This document shows positions 10,507 through 17,609 of a DNA stretch of 64,000 nucleotides, one piece after another. The position numbers and the translations under genes are program-made. A model generated the notes under the pieces. The model worked only from the letters and a program-made list of their open reading frames with translations, had not been told where the DNA came from and searched no databases. Origin of the DNA: SLRI01 sp964393275 (GTDB lineage: Bacteria; Pseudomonadota; Alphaproteobacteria; Geminicoccales; Geminicoccaceae); assembly GCA_964393275.1 (NCBI GenBank), contig CAYMTA010000003.1, positions 62,001-126,000 of the forward strand, written 5' to 3'. How positions within the stretch are numbered: position 1 is the first letter of the stretch; every line of letters starts with the position of its first letter.

Positions 10507-11241
10507 TTGCGGCGCGTGCTGCTCCTGCTGCTGGCCATGCTGCCCGGCGTCGCCACGGCCGCCCAGGCGGCGACGCCGGCGGCGCGGTGTCTCGCCCTGA
10601 TCGCCGTGCTCGAGGCCGCCGGCGAGGGCGAGGCCGGGATGGCGGCGGTGATCGAGGTGGTGAAGAACCGGGCGGCCGATCCGCGCTTTCCCGACGACGC
10701 CTGCGCCGTGGTCGCCCAGGATCGCCAGTTCCAGCCGGTCGGCGAGTGGCCCGCCCTGAAGCGGGCGCTGGCCCAGCCCGCGGCGCTCGACCCGCACGCC
10801 ATGCTGGCCGGCGGTCCGGCGCGCCGCAGCCTCGATCGCGCCTTCCGCCTGGTCGCGGCCGGCGCGTCGTCGCGCACCGCTGGTGCCCTCTATTTCGTCA
10901 ACCCGCGCGCCATGGACCCGAGATACTGCGACTGGTTCGCCGGCCTGAAGCGCACCACCACCATCGGCAACCACGTCTTCATGACGCACTACCGCAAGGG
11001 CGAGCGCCGCGCGGCGCCGGCGCTCGACTGCGACGATCCGATGATCGGCAGCCTGTTCAAGTCGACGCCCAGCCTCGCCCGGCAATACGCGCAAGGCCTC
11101 TTCCACCCCGAGGGTCCGCGTGTCGCGAGCCGGACGCCGACCTCGGCGGAGCTCAAGGCCTGGCGCCGCACCGGCCGCCTCGACGCCCGCGCCGCCGAGC
11201 TCAAGAAAAGCTTCAAGCCGGGCTGGATCTCGCTGGAGTAG
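10507..11241 (+). CDS. SleB-type cell-wall hydrolase, exported
   Basis: This is a 244-residue exported protein with a signal peptide (RRVLLLLLAMLPGVATAAQAA). A SleB/CwlJ-like hydrolase domain follows, starting CLALIAVLEAAGEGEAGMAAVIEVVKNRA and continuing with QFQPVG. Glu in the AGEGEAG stretch is the likely catalytic residue by analogy to SleB. In non-sporulating proteobacteria such proteins are assumed to act on peptidoglycan. The TTG at 10507 is selected because GGGGAG lies 6 nt upstream; an in-frame ATG at 10486 lacks a ribosome site. The C-terminal 60 residues are basic and of unknown role. Confidence 0.75.
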   Translation: MRRVLLLLLAMLPGVATAAQAATPAARCLALIAVLEAAGEGEAGMAAVIEVVKNRAADPRFPDDACAVVAQDRQFQPVGEWPALKRALAQPAALDPHAMLAGGPARRSLDRAFRLVAAGASSRTAGALYFVNPRAMDPRYCDWFAGLKRTTTIGNHVFMTHYRKGERRAAPALDCDDPMIGSLFKSTPSLARQYAQGLFHPEGPRVASRTPTSAELKAWRRTGRLDARAAELKKSFKPGWISLE

Positions 11242-11286
11242 GCAGCCGCGGCGGTGTCGCTAGACCGAGCGGCCGGCGGGCCGCCC

Positions 11287-11688
11287 TCAGGCCAGCCCAC
11301 GCTTGGTCAATGCCGCTGCCTCGTCGGCCGAAAAGTCGATGTGGATGTGGTTTCGGTCGACATCGTGGATGTTGACCTGGATGAGCGGAAAGCCGGGCGG
11401 GCGGCCGACCTCGTACGGAACGCCGTGCGTCTCGAGGTGGGCAAGAAAGGCCTCGAGGCCGGTGGCGCCGATCGCGAAATGCTCGAGCTTGGGGGCGATG
11501 GCCGCCGGCTCCTCCTGCACCTCGACGAGGTGGACGATGGGCGAGCCGTCGCAATAGAGCCAGGCGCCGCCGAACGGGAAATCCGGCCGGGGACCGATCT
11601 CCATGGCGAGGATCTTCCCATACCAGTCGATCATCTCCTGGAGCCGGTTGGTGCGGACATTCACGTGATCGAGACGTGCCAGCTTCAT
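11287..11688 (-). CDS. VOC-superfamily protein (glyoxalase/dioxygenase fold)
   Basis: This is a 133-residue protein made of paired beta-alpha-beta-beta-beta modules. The first module begins RLDHVNVRTNRLQEMIDWYGKILAM and the second ends VNIHDVDRNHIHIDFS. His8, the Glu of HLVEV and the late HIHIDF histidines are plausible metal ligands. Members catalyse lyase, isomerase or dioxygenase reactions or bind antibiotics; nothing here narrows this. The start at 11688 is the natural one for the fold. The gene lies between the SleB-type gene (convergent) and the divergent MFS transporter, with only about 80 nt between the two start codons. Confidence 0.8.
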   Translation of the reverse strand: MKLARLDHVNVRTNRLQEMIDWYGKILAMEIGPRPDFPFGGAWLYCDGSPIVHLVEVQEEPAAIAPKLEHFAIGATGLEAFLAHLETHGVPYEVGRPPGFPLIQVNIHDVDRNHIHIDFSADEAAALTKRGLA

Positions 11689-11771
11689 GGCCGTTCCTCC
11701 CTGATGGCATCATGCTTAAATCTAGCGCGAGCGGCGGCGCGGCAACAGCACCCAGGCCGGGTCCGGCCGGG

Positions 11772-12944
11772 ATGACGACCTCGCGGCTCAAGGTGGTCGT
11801 CGCCCTCGGCACGACGCAGACCTTGGCCTATGGCTCGACCTACTACCTGCCGGCGATCCTCGCGGCACCGATGGCCGAGACGCTCGGCCTCGGCGTCGGC
11901 TGGGTCTTTGCGGCATTCTCGGTGGCGCTCCTGATCTCCGGCCTTCTCGGCCCCGTCGTCGGCCGCCGCATCGACCGGCTGGGCGGGCGCGATGTCCTCG
12001 CCGCTTCCAGCCTGATCTTCGCCCTGGGCCTCGGCCTGCTCGCGGCCACATCGGGCGCCTTTCTCCTGATCGTCGCCTGGCTGGTGATCGGCGTCGGCAT
12101 GGCCATGGGCCTCTACGAGGCCGGCTTTGCCACGCTCGCCGGCATCTATGGGCGCGAGGCGCGCGCCCCCATCACCGGCATCACCCTGATCGCCGGCTTC
12201 GCCAGCACCATCGCCTGGCCGCTCACCACCCTGCTCGACCAGGCGGTCGGCTGGCGCGGCGCCTGCGTCTTCTGGGCGCTGGTCCATCTCCTGCTCTGCC
12301 TGCCGATCAACCGATGGCTGGTGCCGCGCGGCACCCAGAAGCTGCCGGAGGTGACCAAGGGAGCACCCTTGCCCGCCCGGCAGCCGGGCGAGCTTCGCGC
12401 CATGATCGCCTTGAGCTTCGTCTTCGCCGTGAGCTGGTTCGTCAGCACCGCCTATGCGGCGCATCTGCCGGGGCTGCTCTCGACCACCGGCTTGACGCCG
12501 GCCATGGCGCTCTTTGCCGCGACGCTGGTCGGGCCCGCCCAGGTGGCGGCGCGGCTGGTCGAGTTCAGCCTGCTGCGTCGCTATCATCCCCTGGTCTCGG
12601 CGCGGCTCGCCACCCTGGCGCATCCGCTCGGTGCCGCGGCGCTGCTCGCCTTCGGCGCGCCGGCGGCAGTCCTCTTCACCGTGCTGCATGGCGCCGGCAA
12701 CGGGATCTTGACCATCGCCAAGGGCACGCTGCCGCTCGTGCTCTTCGGGCCGGTCGGCTACGGGCTGCGGCAGGGCCTGATCACGGCACCCTCGCGCATC
12801 GCCCAGGCTGCGGCACCCTTCCTCATGGCGCTGGCCATCGAGCGCCTCGGCCTCGGCGTTCTCGCCGTCTCCAGCCTGCTCCTGCTCCTGGCCTGCCTCG
12901 CCCTCCTCGCCGTGCCGCGCTCCCTCGGACCGCCGCCCGATTGA
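11772..12944 (+). CDS. MFS transporter
   Basis: This is a 390-residue membrane protein with about twelve hydrophobic segments. The loop between helices 2 and 3 reads GRRIDRLGGRD, the usual MFS GxxxDRxGxR motif. The N-terminal helix ALGTTQTLAYGSTYYLPAIL resembles the YbfB/OFA-like exporters. Substrate is unknown. ATG 11772 is chosen because it gives a short cytoplasmic lead directly into helix 1; ATG 11712 would add 20 residues of low-complexity sequence without a ribosome site. The gene ends 10 nt before the convergent ccoP. Confidence 0.82.
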   Translation: MTTSRLKVVVALGTTQTLAYGSTYYLPAILAAPMAETLGLGVGWVFAAFSVALLISGLLGPVVGRRIDRLGGRDVLAASSLIFALGLGLLAATSGAFLLIVAWLVIGVGMAMGLYEAGFATLAGIYGREARAPITGITLIAGFASTIAWPLTTLLDQAVGWRGACVFWALVHLLLCLPINRWLVPRGTQKLPEVTKGAPLPARQPGELRAMIALSFVFAVSWFVSTAYAAHLPGLLSTTGLTPAMALFAATLVGPAQVAARLVEFSLLRRYHPLVSARLATLAHPLGAAALLAFGAPAAVLFTVLHGAGNGILTIAKGTLPLVLFGPVGYGLRQGLITAPSRIAQAAAPFLMALAIERLGLGVLAVSSLLLLLACLALLAVPRSLGPPPD

Positions 12945-12954
12945 TCCGGCTCGC

Positions 12955-13824
12955 CTACTCGCCGCCACCGAGATTGTGGACGTAGACGGTGAGCATGGTG
13001 ATGACCTCCTCAGGCAGCCGGCCCTGCCAGGCCGGCATCACCCCATGCTGGGGCCTGGAGATCTGGGCGGTGATGGCTTCCGGTGTGTTGCCGTAGAGCC
13101 AGACGGCATCGGTCAGATTGGGCGCGCCCAGATCGCGAATGCCCTTGCCGTCCTCGCCGTGGCAGGCGGCGCAGTTCACCTCGAACGTCTCCTGCCCGGC
13201 GGCCGCCAGCGCTGCGTCGTGGTCCCGCCCGCCGAGCGCCAGCACGTACTGCACGACCGCGGCGATCTCGTCGCGGCTCAGGATATCGTCGGCGCCGAAC
13301 GCCGGCATCATGCCGAAGCGCGCGTCCGGGTCATCCTCGTTGCGGATGCCGTGGCGGATGGTGTCCTGGATCGCATCGAACGACCCGCCCCAGATCCAGG
13401 CGTCGTCGGCGAGGGTCGGGTAGTGGAGCTGGCCGGCGCCGCCGAGCCCGTGGCAGGGGGCGCAGTTGTCCTTGAAGTGGCGCTCGCCGCCCGCCATGGC
13501 GAACTGCGAGAGCTGCGGATCGGCGGCGACCTCGGCCGGGTCGGCCGCGGCGATCCGCTCGAGGAACACCGCCTGCGCGGCGCGCGCCTCGGCCATCCGC
13601 GTGTCCAGCGCCACGCGCTGGTTGGAGCCGAGCAGGCCCGGCGTGTAGCCGGTCGAGCTGGGCCACGCCGGAAAGAGGATCCACCAGAGCACCGAAAAGG
13701 CGATGCAGGCGTAGAAGACGTAGAGCCACCATCTGGGCAAGGGATTGTTGAGCTCCTTGATCCCGTCCCACTCATGGCCGGTGGTGTCGACCCCGGTGAC
13801 CTCGTCCCTCTCAATGGTCGCCAT
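12955..13824 (-). CDS. ccoP: cbb3-type cytochrome c oxidase diheme subunit CcoP
   Basis: This is a 289-residue membrane-anchored diheme cytochrome c. An N-terminal FixP-type helix (WWLYVFYACIAFSVLWWILFPAWP, about 32-55) precedes two cytochrome domains. Their heme motifs are C121-A-P-C-H125 and C218-A-A-C-H222, with downstream Met ligands in GMMPAFG and GVMPAWQG. It passes electrons from c-type cytochromes to CcoO/CcoN in the high-affinity oxidase. Start 13824 has AAGGAGAGG upstream; a longer frame to 13854 overlaps ccoQ more deeply and lacks a site. It is the last gene of ccoNOQP, overlapping ccoQ by 14 nt. Confidence 0.95.
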   Translation of the reverse strand: MATIERDEVTGVDTTGHEWDGIKELNNPLPRWWLYVFYACIAFSVLWWILFPAWPSSTGYTPGLLGSNQRVALDTRMAEARAAQAVFLERIAAADPAEVAADPQLSQFAMAGGERHFKDNCAPCHGLGGAGQLHYPTLADDAWIWGGSFDAIQDTIRHGIRNEDDPDARFGMMPAFGADDILSRDEIAAVVQYVLALGGRDHDAALAAAGQETFEVNCAACHGEDGKGIRDLGAPNLTDAVWLYGNTPEAITAQISRPQHGVMPAWQGRLPEEVITMLTVYVHNLGGGE

Positions 13825-14023
13825 TCGTCCTCTCCTTGTCACCGGATGGGTCACCGGGTCGGCGGGCGGGCAGATCGTCGCCCGAGTCCTCGAGCGGAAT
13901 GCGGGCGTGCTCTTCCATCGCCTTCTTCCGACCGGGCCAGAAGACCCAGGCGACGATGCCGAGGAAGATCAGCATCAGCCACAGGCCCCAGACGGTGTTC
14001 GCCCATTCGGCGAGACTGCTCAT
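13811..14023 (-). CDS. ccoQ: cbb3 oxidase small subunit CcoQ
   Basis: This is a 70-residue protein with one membrane helix (WGLWLMLIFLGIVAWVFW), followed by the basic stop PGRKKAMEEHARIPLED, the hallmark of CcoQ/FixQ. It stabilises the assembled oxidase. The acidic then Arg-rich tail is longer than in the ~55-residue family average. It lies between ccoO (24 nt away) and ccoP (14 nt overlap), exactly where ccoQ belongs. Confidence 0.92.
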   Translation of the reverse strand: MSSLAEWANTVWGLWLMLIFLGIVAWVFWPGRKKAMEEHARIPLEDSGDDLPARRPGDPSGDKERTNGDH

Positions 14024-14047
14024 GGCGCGTGATCCAGACCGGCGATG

Positions 14048-14779
14048 CTACTGCAGGATGTCCTCGGTGCGGATATCGGTGAAATCCACCATCCGGCCGA
14101 GGATCTGCAGGTAGGCGACGAGCGCGTCCATCTCGCTGACCCGGCCGGGCTGGCCGTCGAGGTCGCCGACGACGGCCTTGGGATAGCGGGCGAGCAGGCC
14201 ATCGTGGTCGCCATCGGCCGCAGCCTGATCGACGAGATCGGCGGCGGCGCTCTCGATCATCTCCTCGCTATACGGCACCCCGACCACGACGAGCGTGCGC
14301 AGATGGTCGGCGATGTCGGCGGTGTCGACGTCGCGATCCAGAAGGAAGCGATAGCCGGGCATGATGCTCTCCGGCACGACGGCGCGCGGATCGACCAGAT
14401 GCGCCACCTGCCAGTCGTTCGAGTACTTGCCGCCGACCCGGGCGAGATCGGGCCCGGTCCGCTTGCTGCCCCACTGGAACGGATGATCGTACATGCTCTC
14501 CGCGGCGAGGCTGTAGTGGCCATAGCGCTCGGCCTCGTCGCGGAACGGCCGGATCATCTGGCTGTGGCAGTTGTAGCAGCCCTCGCGGACGTAGATGTTG
14601 CGGCCGAGCTGCTCGAGCGGCGTGTAGGGGCGGACGCCGTCGACCTTCTCGATCGTCGATTCGATCTGGAAGAGCGGGACGATCTCGACCAGCCCGCCGA
14701 TCGAGACGGTGATCAGGATGAGGATGGCGAGGACCGAGGCGCGCGTCTCGATCTTGCCGTGATGCTTGATCAGGTTCAT
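14048..14779 (-). CDS. ccoO: cbb3 oxidase monoheme subunit CcoO
   Basis: This is a 243-residue monoheme cytochrome c anchored by one N-terminal helix (about 15-35). The heme site is C68-Y-N-C71-H72 in the classic context EGCYNCHSQMIRPF, and the axial Met is likely in ESIMPGYRF. It takes electrons from CcoP and hands them to the binuclear centre in CcoN. The start MNLIKHHGKIE is typical. It is separated from ccoN by 11 nt, so one transcript is expected. Confidence 0.97.
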   Translation of the reverse strand: MNLIKHHGKIETRASVLAILILITVSIGGLVEIVPLFQIESTIEKVDGVRPYTPLEQLGRNIYVREGCYNCHSQMIRPFRDEAERYGHYSLAAESMYDHPFQWGSKRTGPDLARVGGKYSNDWQVAHLVDPRAVVPESIMPGYRFLLDRDVDTADIADHLRTLVVVGVPYSEEMIESAAADLVDQAAADGDHDGLLARYPKAVVGDLDGQPGRVSEMDALVAYLQILGRMVDFTDIRTEDILQ

Positions 14780-14790
14780 GGCGGCGCTCC

Positions 14791-16269
14791 CTACTCGGCC
14801 GGAGCGGGCAGGGGTGCCGCCATGACGCGACCGGGCTCTTCCTCGACCCTGATCTCGCGGCGCATGGTCCGGCTCAGGTTGTAGACCATGATGAGCGCCC
14901 CGCAGAGGAAGAGGACACCGCCGAAGGCGCGGATCACATAATAGGGATGCATGGCCGCCACCGTCTCGACGAACGAGTACTGGAGGAAGCCGAGGCTGTC
15001 ATAGGACCGCCACATCAGGCCCTGCATGATCCCCGACACCCACATCGCCGTGATGTAGAGGACGATGCCGAGGGTCGCGATCCAGAAGTGCCACTCGACG
15101 AGGCGGAGCGAGTAGAGCCGCTGCGCCCGCCAGAGCCTGGGCACCAGGTAGTAGACGGCGCCGAAGCTGACGAAGGCGACCCAGCCGAGCGCCCCTGAAT
15201 GGACGTGGCCGATGGTCCAGTCGGTGTAGTGCGACAGCGCGTTGACCTGGCGGATCGACATGAGCGGCCCCTCGAAGGTGCTCATGCCGTAGAAGGCGAC
15301 CGAAACCACGAGGAAGCGCAGGACGGGGTCGGTGCGGAGCTTGTCCCAGGCGCCGGAGAGCGTCATCAGGCCATTGATCATGCCGCCCCAGGACGGCATC
15401 CAGAGCATGATCGAGAACGTCATGCCGAGCACCTGCGCCCAGTCGGGCAGCGCCGTGTAGTGCAGGTGGTGGGGGCCGGCCCAGATATAGAGGAAGATCA
15501 GCGCCCAGAAATGGATGATCGAGAGACGATAGGAATAGACCGGGCGATTCGCCTGCTTCGGCACGAAATAATACATCATGCCGAGAAACCCGGCGGTGAG
15601 GAAGAAGCCGACCGCGTTGTGGCCATACCACCACTGGGTCAGCGCGTCCTGGACGCCGGCGAAGAGCGAGTAGCTCTTGGTCCCGAAGATCGAGACCGGC
15701 ACCGAGAGGTTGTTGACGATGTGCAGCATCGCGATGGTGATGATGAAAGCGAGGTAGAACCAGTTCGCGACGTAGATGTGCGGCTCGCGACGCCTGAGCA
15801 GCGTGCCCATGAAGATGACGAGGTAGGTGACCCAGACGAGGGTGAGCCAGACGTCGACATACCATTCCGGCTCGGCGTACTCGCGGCTCTGGGTGACGCC
15901 CATGACGTAGCCCGTGGCGGCGAGCACGATGAAGAGCTGGTAGCCCCAGAACAGGAAGCTGGCGAGCATCGGCCCGCCGAACAGGCTGGCCCGGCAGGTC
16001 CGCTGGACCACGTAGAGCGAGGTGCCGAGCAGCGCGTTGCCGCCGAAGGCGAAGATCACCGCCGACGTGTGCAATTGCCGCAGGCGCCCGAAGCTGGTCC
16101 ACTCGAGATCGAGGTTGAGCACGGGATAGGCGAGCTGGAAGGCGATGACGACGCCCACGAGGAAGCCGACGACGCCCCAGAAGACCGTCGCCAAAGTGAA
16201 CAGCCGGATCACGTCTTCGTCGTAAGCGCTCTCCACGCGACCGACCGGGGCCGTCATCACCGCTGCCAT
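14791..16269 (-). CDS. ccoN: cbb3 oxidase catalytic subunit I CcoN
   Basis: This 492-residue heme-copper oxidase subunit has about twelve helices. Conserved heme and copper ligands are visible in LRQLHTSAVIFAFGGN (low-spin heme His), WWYGHNAVGFFLTAGFLGMMYY (CuB His and the cross-linked Tyr region), GPHHLHYTALPDW (CuB His pair), and IGHVHSGALGWV (heme ligands). It reduces O2 at nanomolar affinity and pumps protons. Start 16269 is preceded by GGGAGAG. The operon ccoN-O-Q-P runs leftward from an FNR/FixK-type box at 16364-16377. Confidence 0.97.
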   Translation of the reverse strand: MAAVMTAPVGRVESAYDEDVIRLFTLATVFWGVVGFLVGVVIAFQLAYPVLNLDLEWTSFGRLRQLHTSAVIFAFGGNALLGTSLYVVQRTCRASLFGGPMLASFLFWGYQLFIVLAATGYVMGVTQSREYAEPEWYVDVWLTLVWVTYLVIFMGTLLRRREPHIYVANWFYLAFIITIAMLHIVNNLSVPVSIFGTKSYSLFAGVQDALTQWWYGHNAVGFFLTAGFLGMMYYFVPKQANRPVYSYRLSIIHFWALIFLYIWAGPHHLHYTALPDWAQVLGMTFSIMLWMPSWGGMINGLMTLSGAWDKLRTDPVLRFLVVSVAFYGMSTFEGPLMSIRQVNALSHYTDWTIGHVHSGALGWVAFVSFGAVYYLVPRLWRAQRLYSLRLVEWHFWIATLGIVLYITAMWVSGIMQGLMWRSYDSLGFLQYSFVETVAAMHPYYVIRAFGGVLFLCGALIMVYNLSRTMRREIRVEEEPGRVMAAPLPAPAE

Positions 16270-16363
16270 CTAGCTCTCCCGCTTGGCACGTCCCGCCCGC
16301 CAGTATTGGAGGATTCCGCTTGCGCTGCGCCGCAGGACTTGCCCGTGCAGCGGCGACCTGACA

Positions 16364-16377
16364 TTGATCCACGTCAA
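16364..16377 (-). promoter_or_regulatory. FNR/FixK box upstream of ccoN
   Basis: The plus strand reads TTGATCCACGTCAA, a 9/10 match to TTGAT-N4-ATCAA, and fits the FixK-type form TTGA-N6-TCAA. Its centre is about 101 nt upstream of the ccoN ATG and about 192 nt upstream of the divergent DUF2189 gene. A box of this kind is the standard low-oxygen activator site of cbb3 operons in alphaproteobacteria. No fixK or fnr gene is in the window, so the regulator is inferred. Confidence 0.8.
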
Positions 16378-16562
16378 GAGTCGGCCGCCGCCCTTGCACT
16401 ACGAGCTTGTCGATTTCGCAAGCCCGACCGCGCGCTTTGGTTATCGTGTCGCGGCTCGGCGACGATGGCATGGTCCATTGCCCGCGTTTAGAGTGTGCGG
16501 CAAGGCTCGTCGGCTTCGGCCCGGGCCGCGCCGGTGGCGGAAACGATCTGGGAGTGACGACG

Positions 16563-17351
16563 ATGGCCGACGCCATTCCAGTGTTCGCGCAGCCGATGGT
16601 CCGGGTCCGCAAGCTCGAGATGGACCAGCCATGGACATGGCTGCGCAAGGGCTGGCAGGATTGCCTGAAGACGCCCGGCGTCAGCTTCGGCTACGGCGTG
16701 CTGGCGGCGGTGACGGGCTATCTGGTCACCTGGGGGCTGTTCGCCTTCGACCTGCCCTATCTGGTGCTGCCGCTCATGGCCGGCTTTCTGATCGTCGGTC
16801 CCATCCTGGCGGTCGGCCTCTACGAGGCGAGCCGCCGCTCCGAGCATGGCCTGTCGACGACCCTGGCCGAGGCGCTCGGCGCCTTCAACCGCAACCCGAG
16901 CCAAATGGGGCTCATGGGCATCGCCCTGCTGCTGCTGATGTTCTTCTGGGCGCGGACGGCGGCCCTGCTGTTCTTCCTTTATTTCGGCATGGAGCCACCC
17001 GAGTTCCACAACCTCTTCGTTGCGACGTTCCTCTCGGCCGAGAGCTGGCCCTTCCTGATCGTCGGCTCAGCCGTGGGTGGCGTGCTGGCGCTCGTCGCCT
17101 TCTCGATCAGCATCGTCTCGATCCCGCTCCTGCTCGATCGACCAGCCGCCAACGTCATCGAGGCGATCGCGACGAGCCTTCGGGCGGTCCAGGCGAACCC
17201 GATGCCGCTCCTCTTCTGGGGCGGGCTGATTGTCGTCTTCATGCTGGCCGGGCTGGTGACGCTCTATCTGGGGCTGATCGTGACCCTGCCCCTGGTCGGC
17301 CATGCCACCTGGCATGCCTATCGGGACATCGTGGTGTTCGACGATGTGTGA
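16563..17351 (+). CDS. DUF2189 multi-pass membrane protein
   Basis: This is a 262-residue integral membrane protein with about six hydrophobic segments arranged in two related halves. The opening VRVRKLEMDQPWTWLRKGWQDCLKTPGVSFGYG is the DUF2189 hallmark, and the end is HATWHAYRDIV. Function is unknown. Start 16563 is taken because the family begins shortly before this motif; the frame stays open further upstream, but that part is not conserved-looking. It is transcribed divergently from ccoN across a 293-nt gap holding one FixK-like box, and lies between ccoNOQP and ccoGHI. A role linked to the cbb3 oxidase or to low-oxygen growth is inferred from position only. Confidence 0.8.
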   Translation: MADAIPVFAQPMVRVRKLEMDQPWTWLRKGWQDCLKTPGVSFGYGVLAAVTGYLVTWGLFAFDLPYLVLPLMAGFLIVGPILAVGLYEASRRSEHGLSTTLAEALGAFNRNPSQMGLMGIALLLLMFFWARTAALLFFLYFGMEPPEFHNLFVATFLSAESWPFLIVGSAVGGVLALVAFSISIVSIPLLLDRPAANVIEAIATSLRAVQANPMPLLFWGGLIVVFMLAGLVTLYLGLIVTLPLVGHATWHAYRDIVVFDDV

Positions 17352-17405
17352 GGCACCGGAGCCGTCAGGACAGACGCTCACCTCGAGCCGGCAAGGAATA
17401 CGTCG

Positions 17406-17609
17406 ATGATCGACCTGGGTCGTTGGGCGGGTGGCTTGGCAATGGGGATTCTCGCCCTGCTCGGCCTCGTCATCATGAGCCGGGCGGCCGATTCGATGTT
17501 CGGCTTCTTCGGCCTGATGATCTTCCTCTTCGGCATCGCCATCATCGTCGTCCTGGTGCATCAGGCGACGACGCCGGAGCGGGTCCTGCGCCGCAATCAC
17601 GAAGCCTGA
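17406..17609 (+). CDS. Small two-helix membrane protein in the cbb3 region
   Basis: This is a 67-residue protein with two hydrophobic helices (about 9-25 and 32-52) and a short basic tail ERVLRRNHEA. It starts at ATG with AAGGA about 10 nt upstream, 54 nt after the DUF2189 gene, so the two are probably one transcript. I do not recognise the family; it does not look like CcoS or CcoQ. Its last 68 nt overlap, tail to tail, the end of ccoI on the other strand. The regular amphipathic pattern and ribosome site argue that it is real. Confidence 0.6.
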   Translation: MIDLGRWAGGLAMGILALLGLVIMSRAADSMFGFFGLMIFLFGIAIIVVLVHQATTPERVLRRNHEA

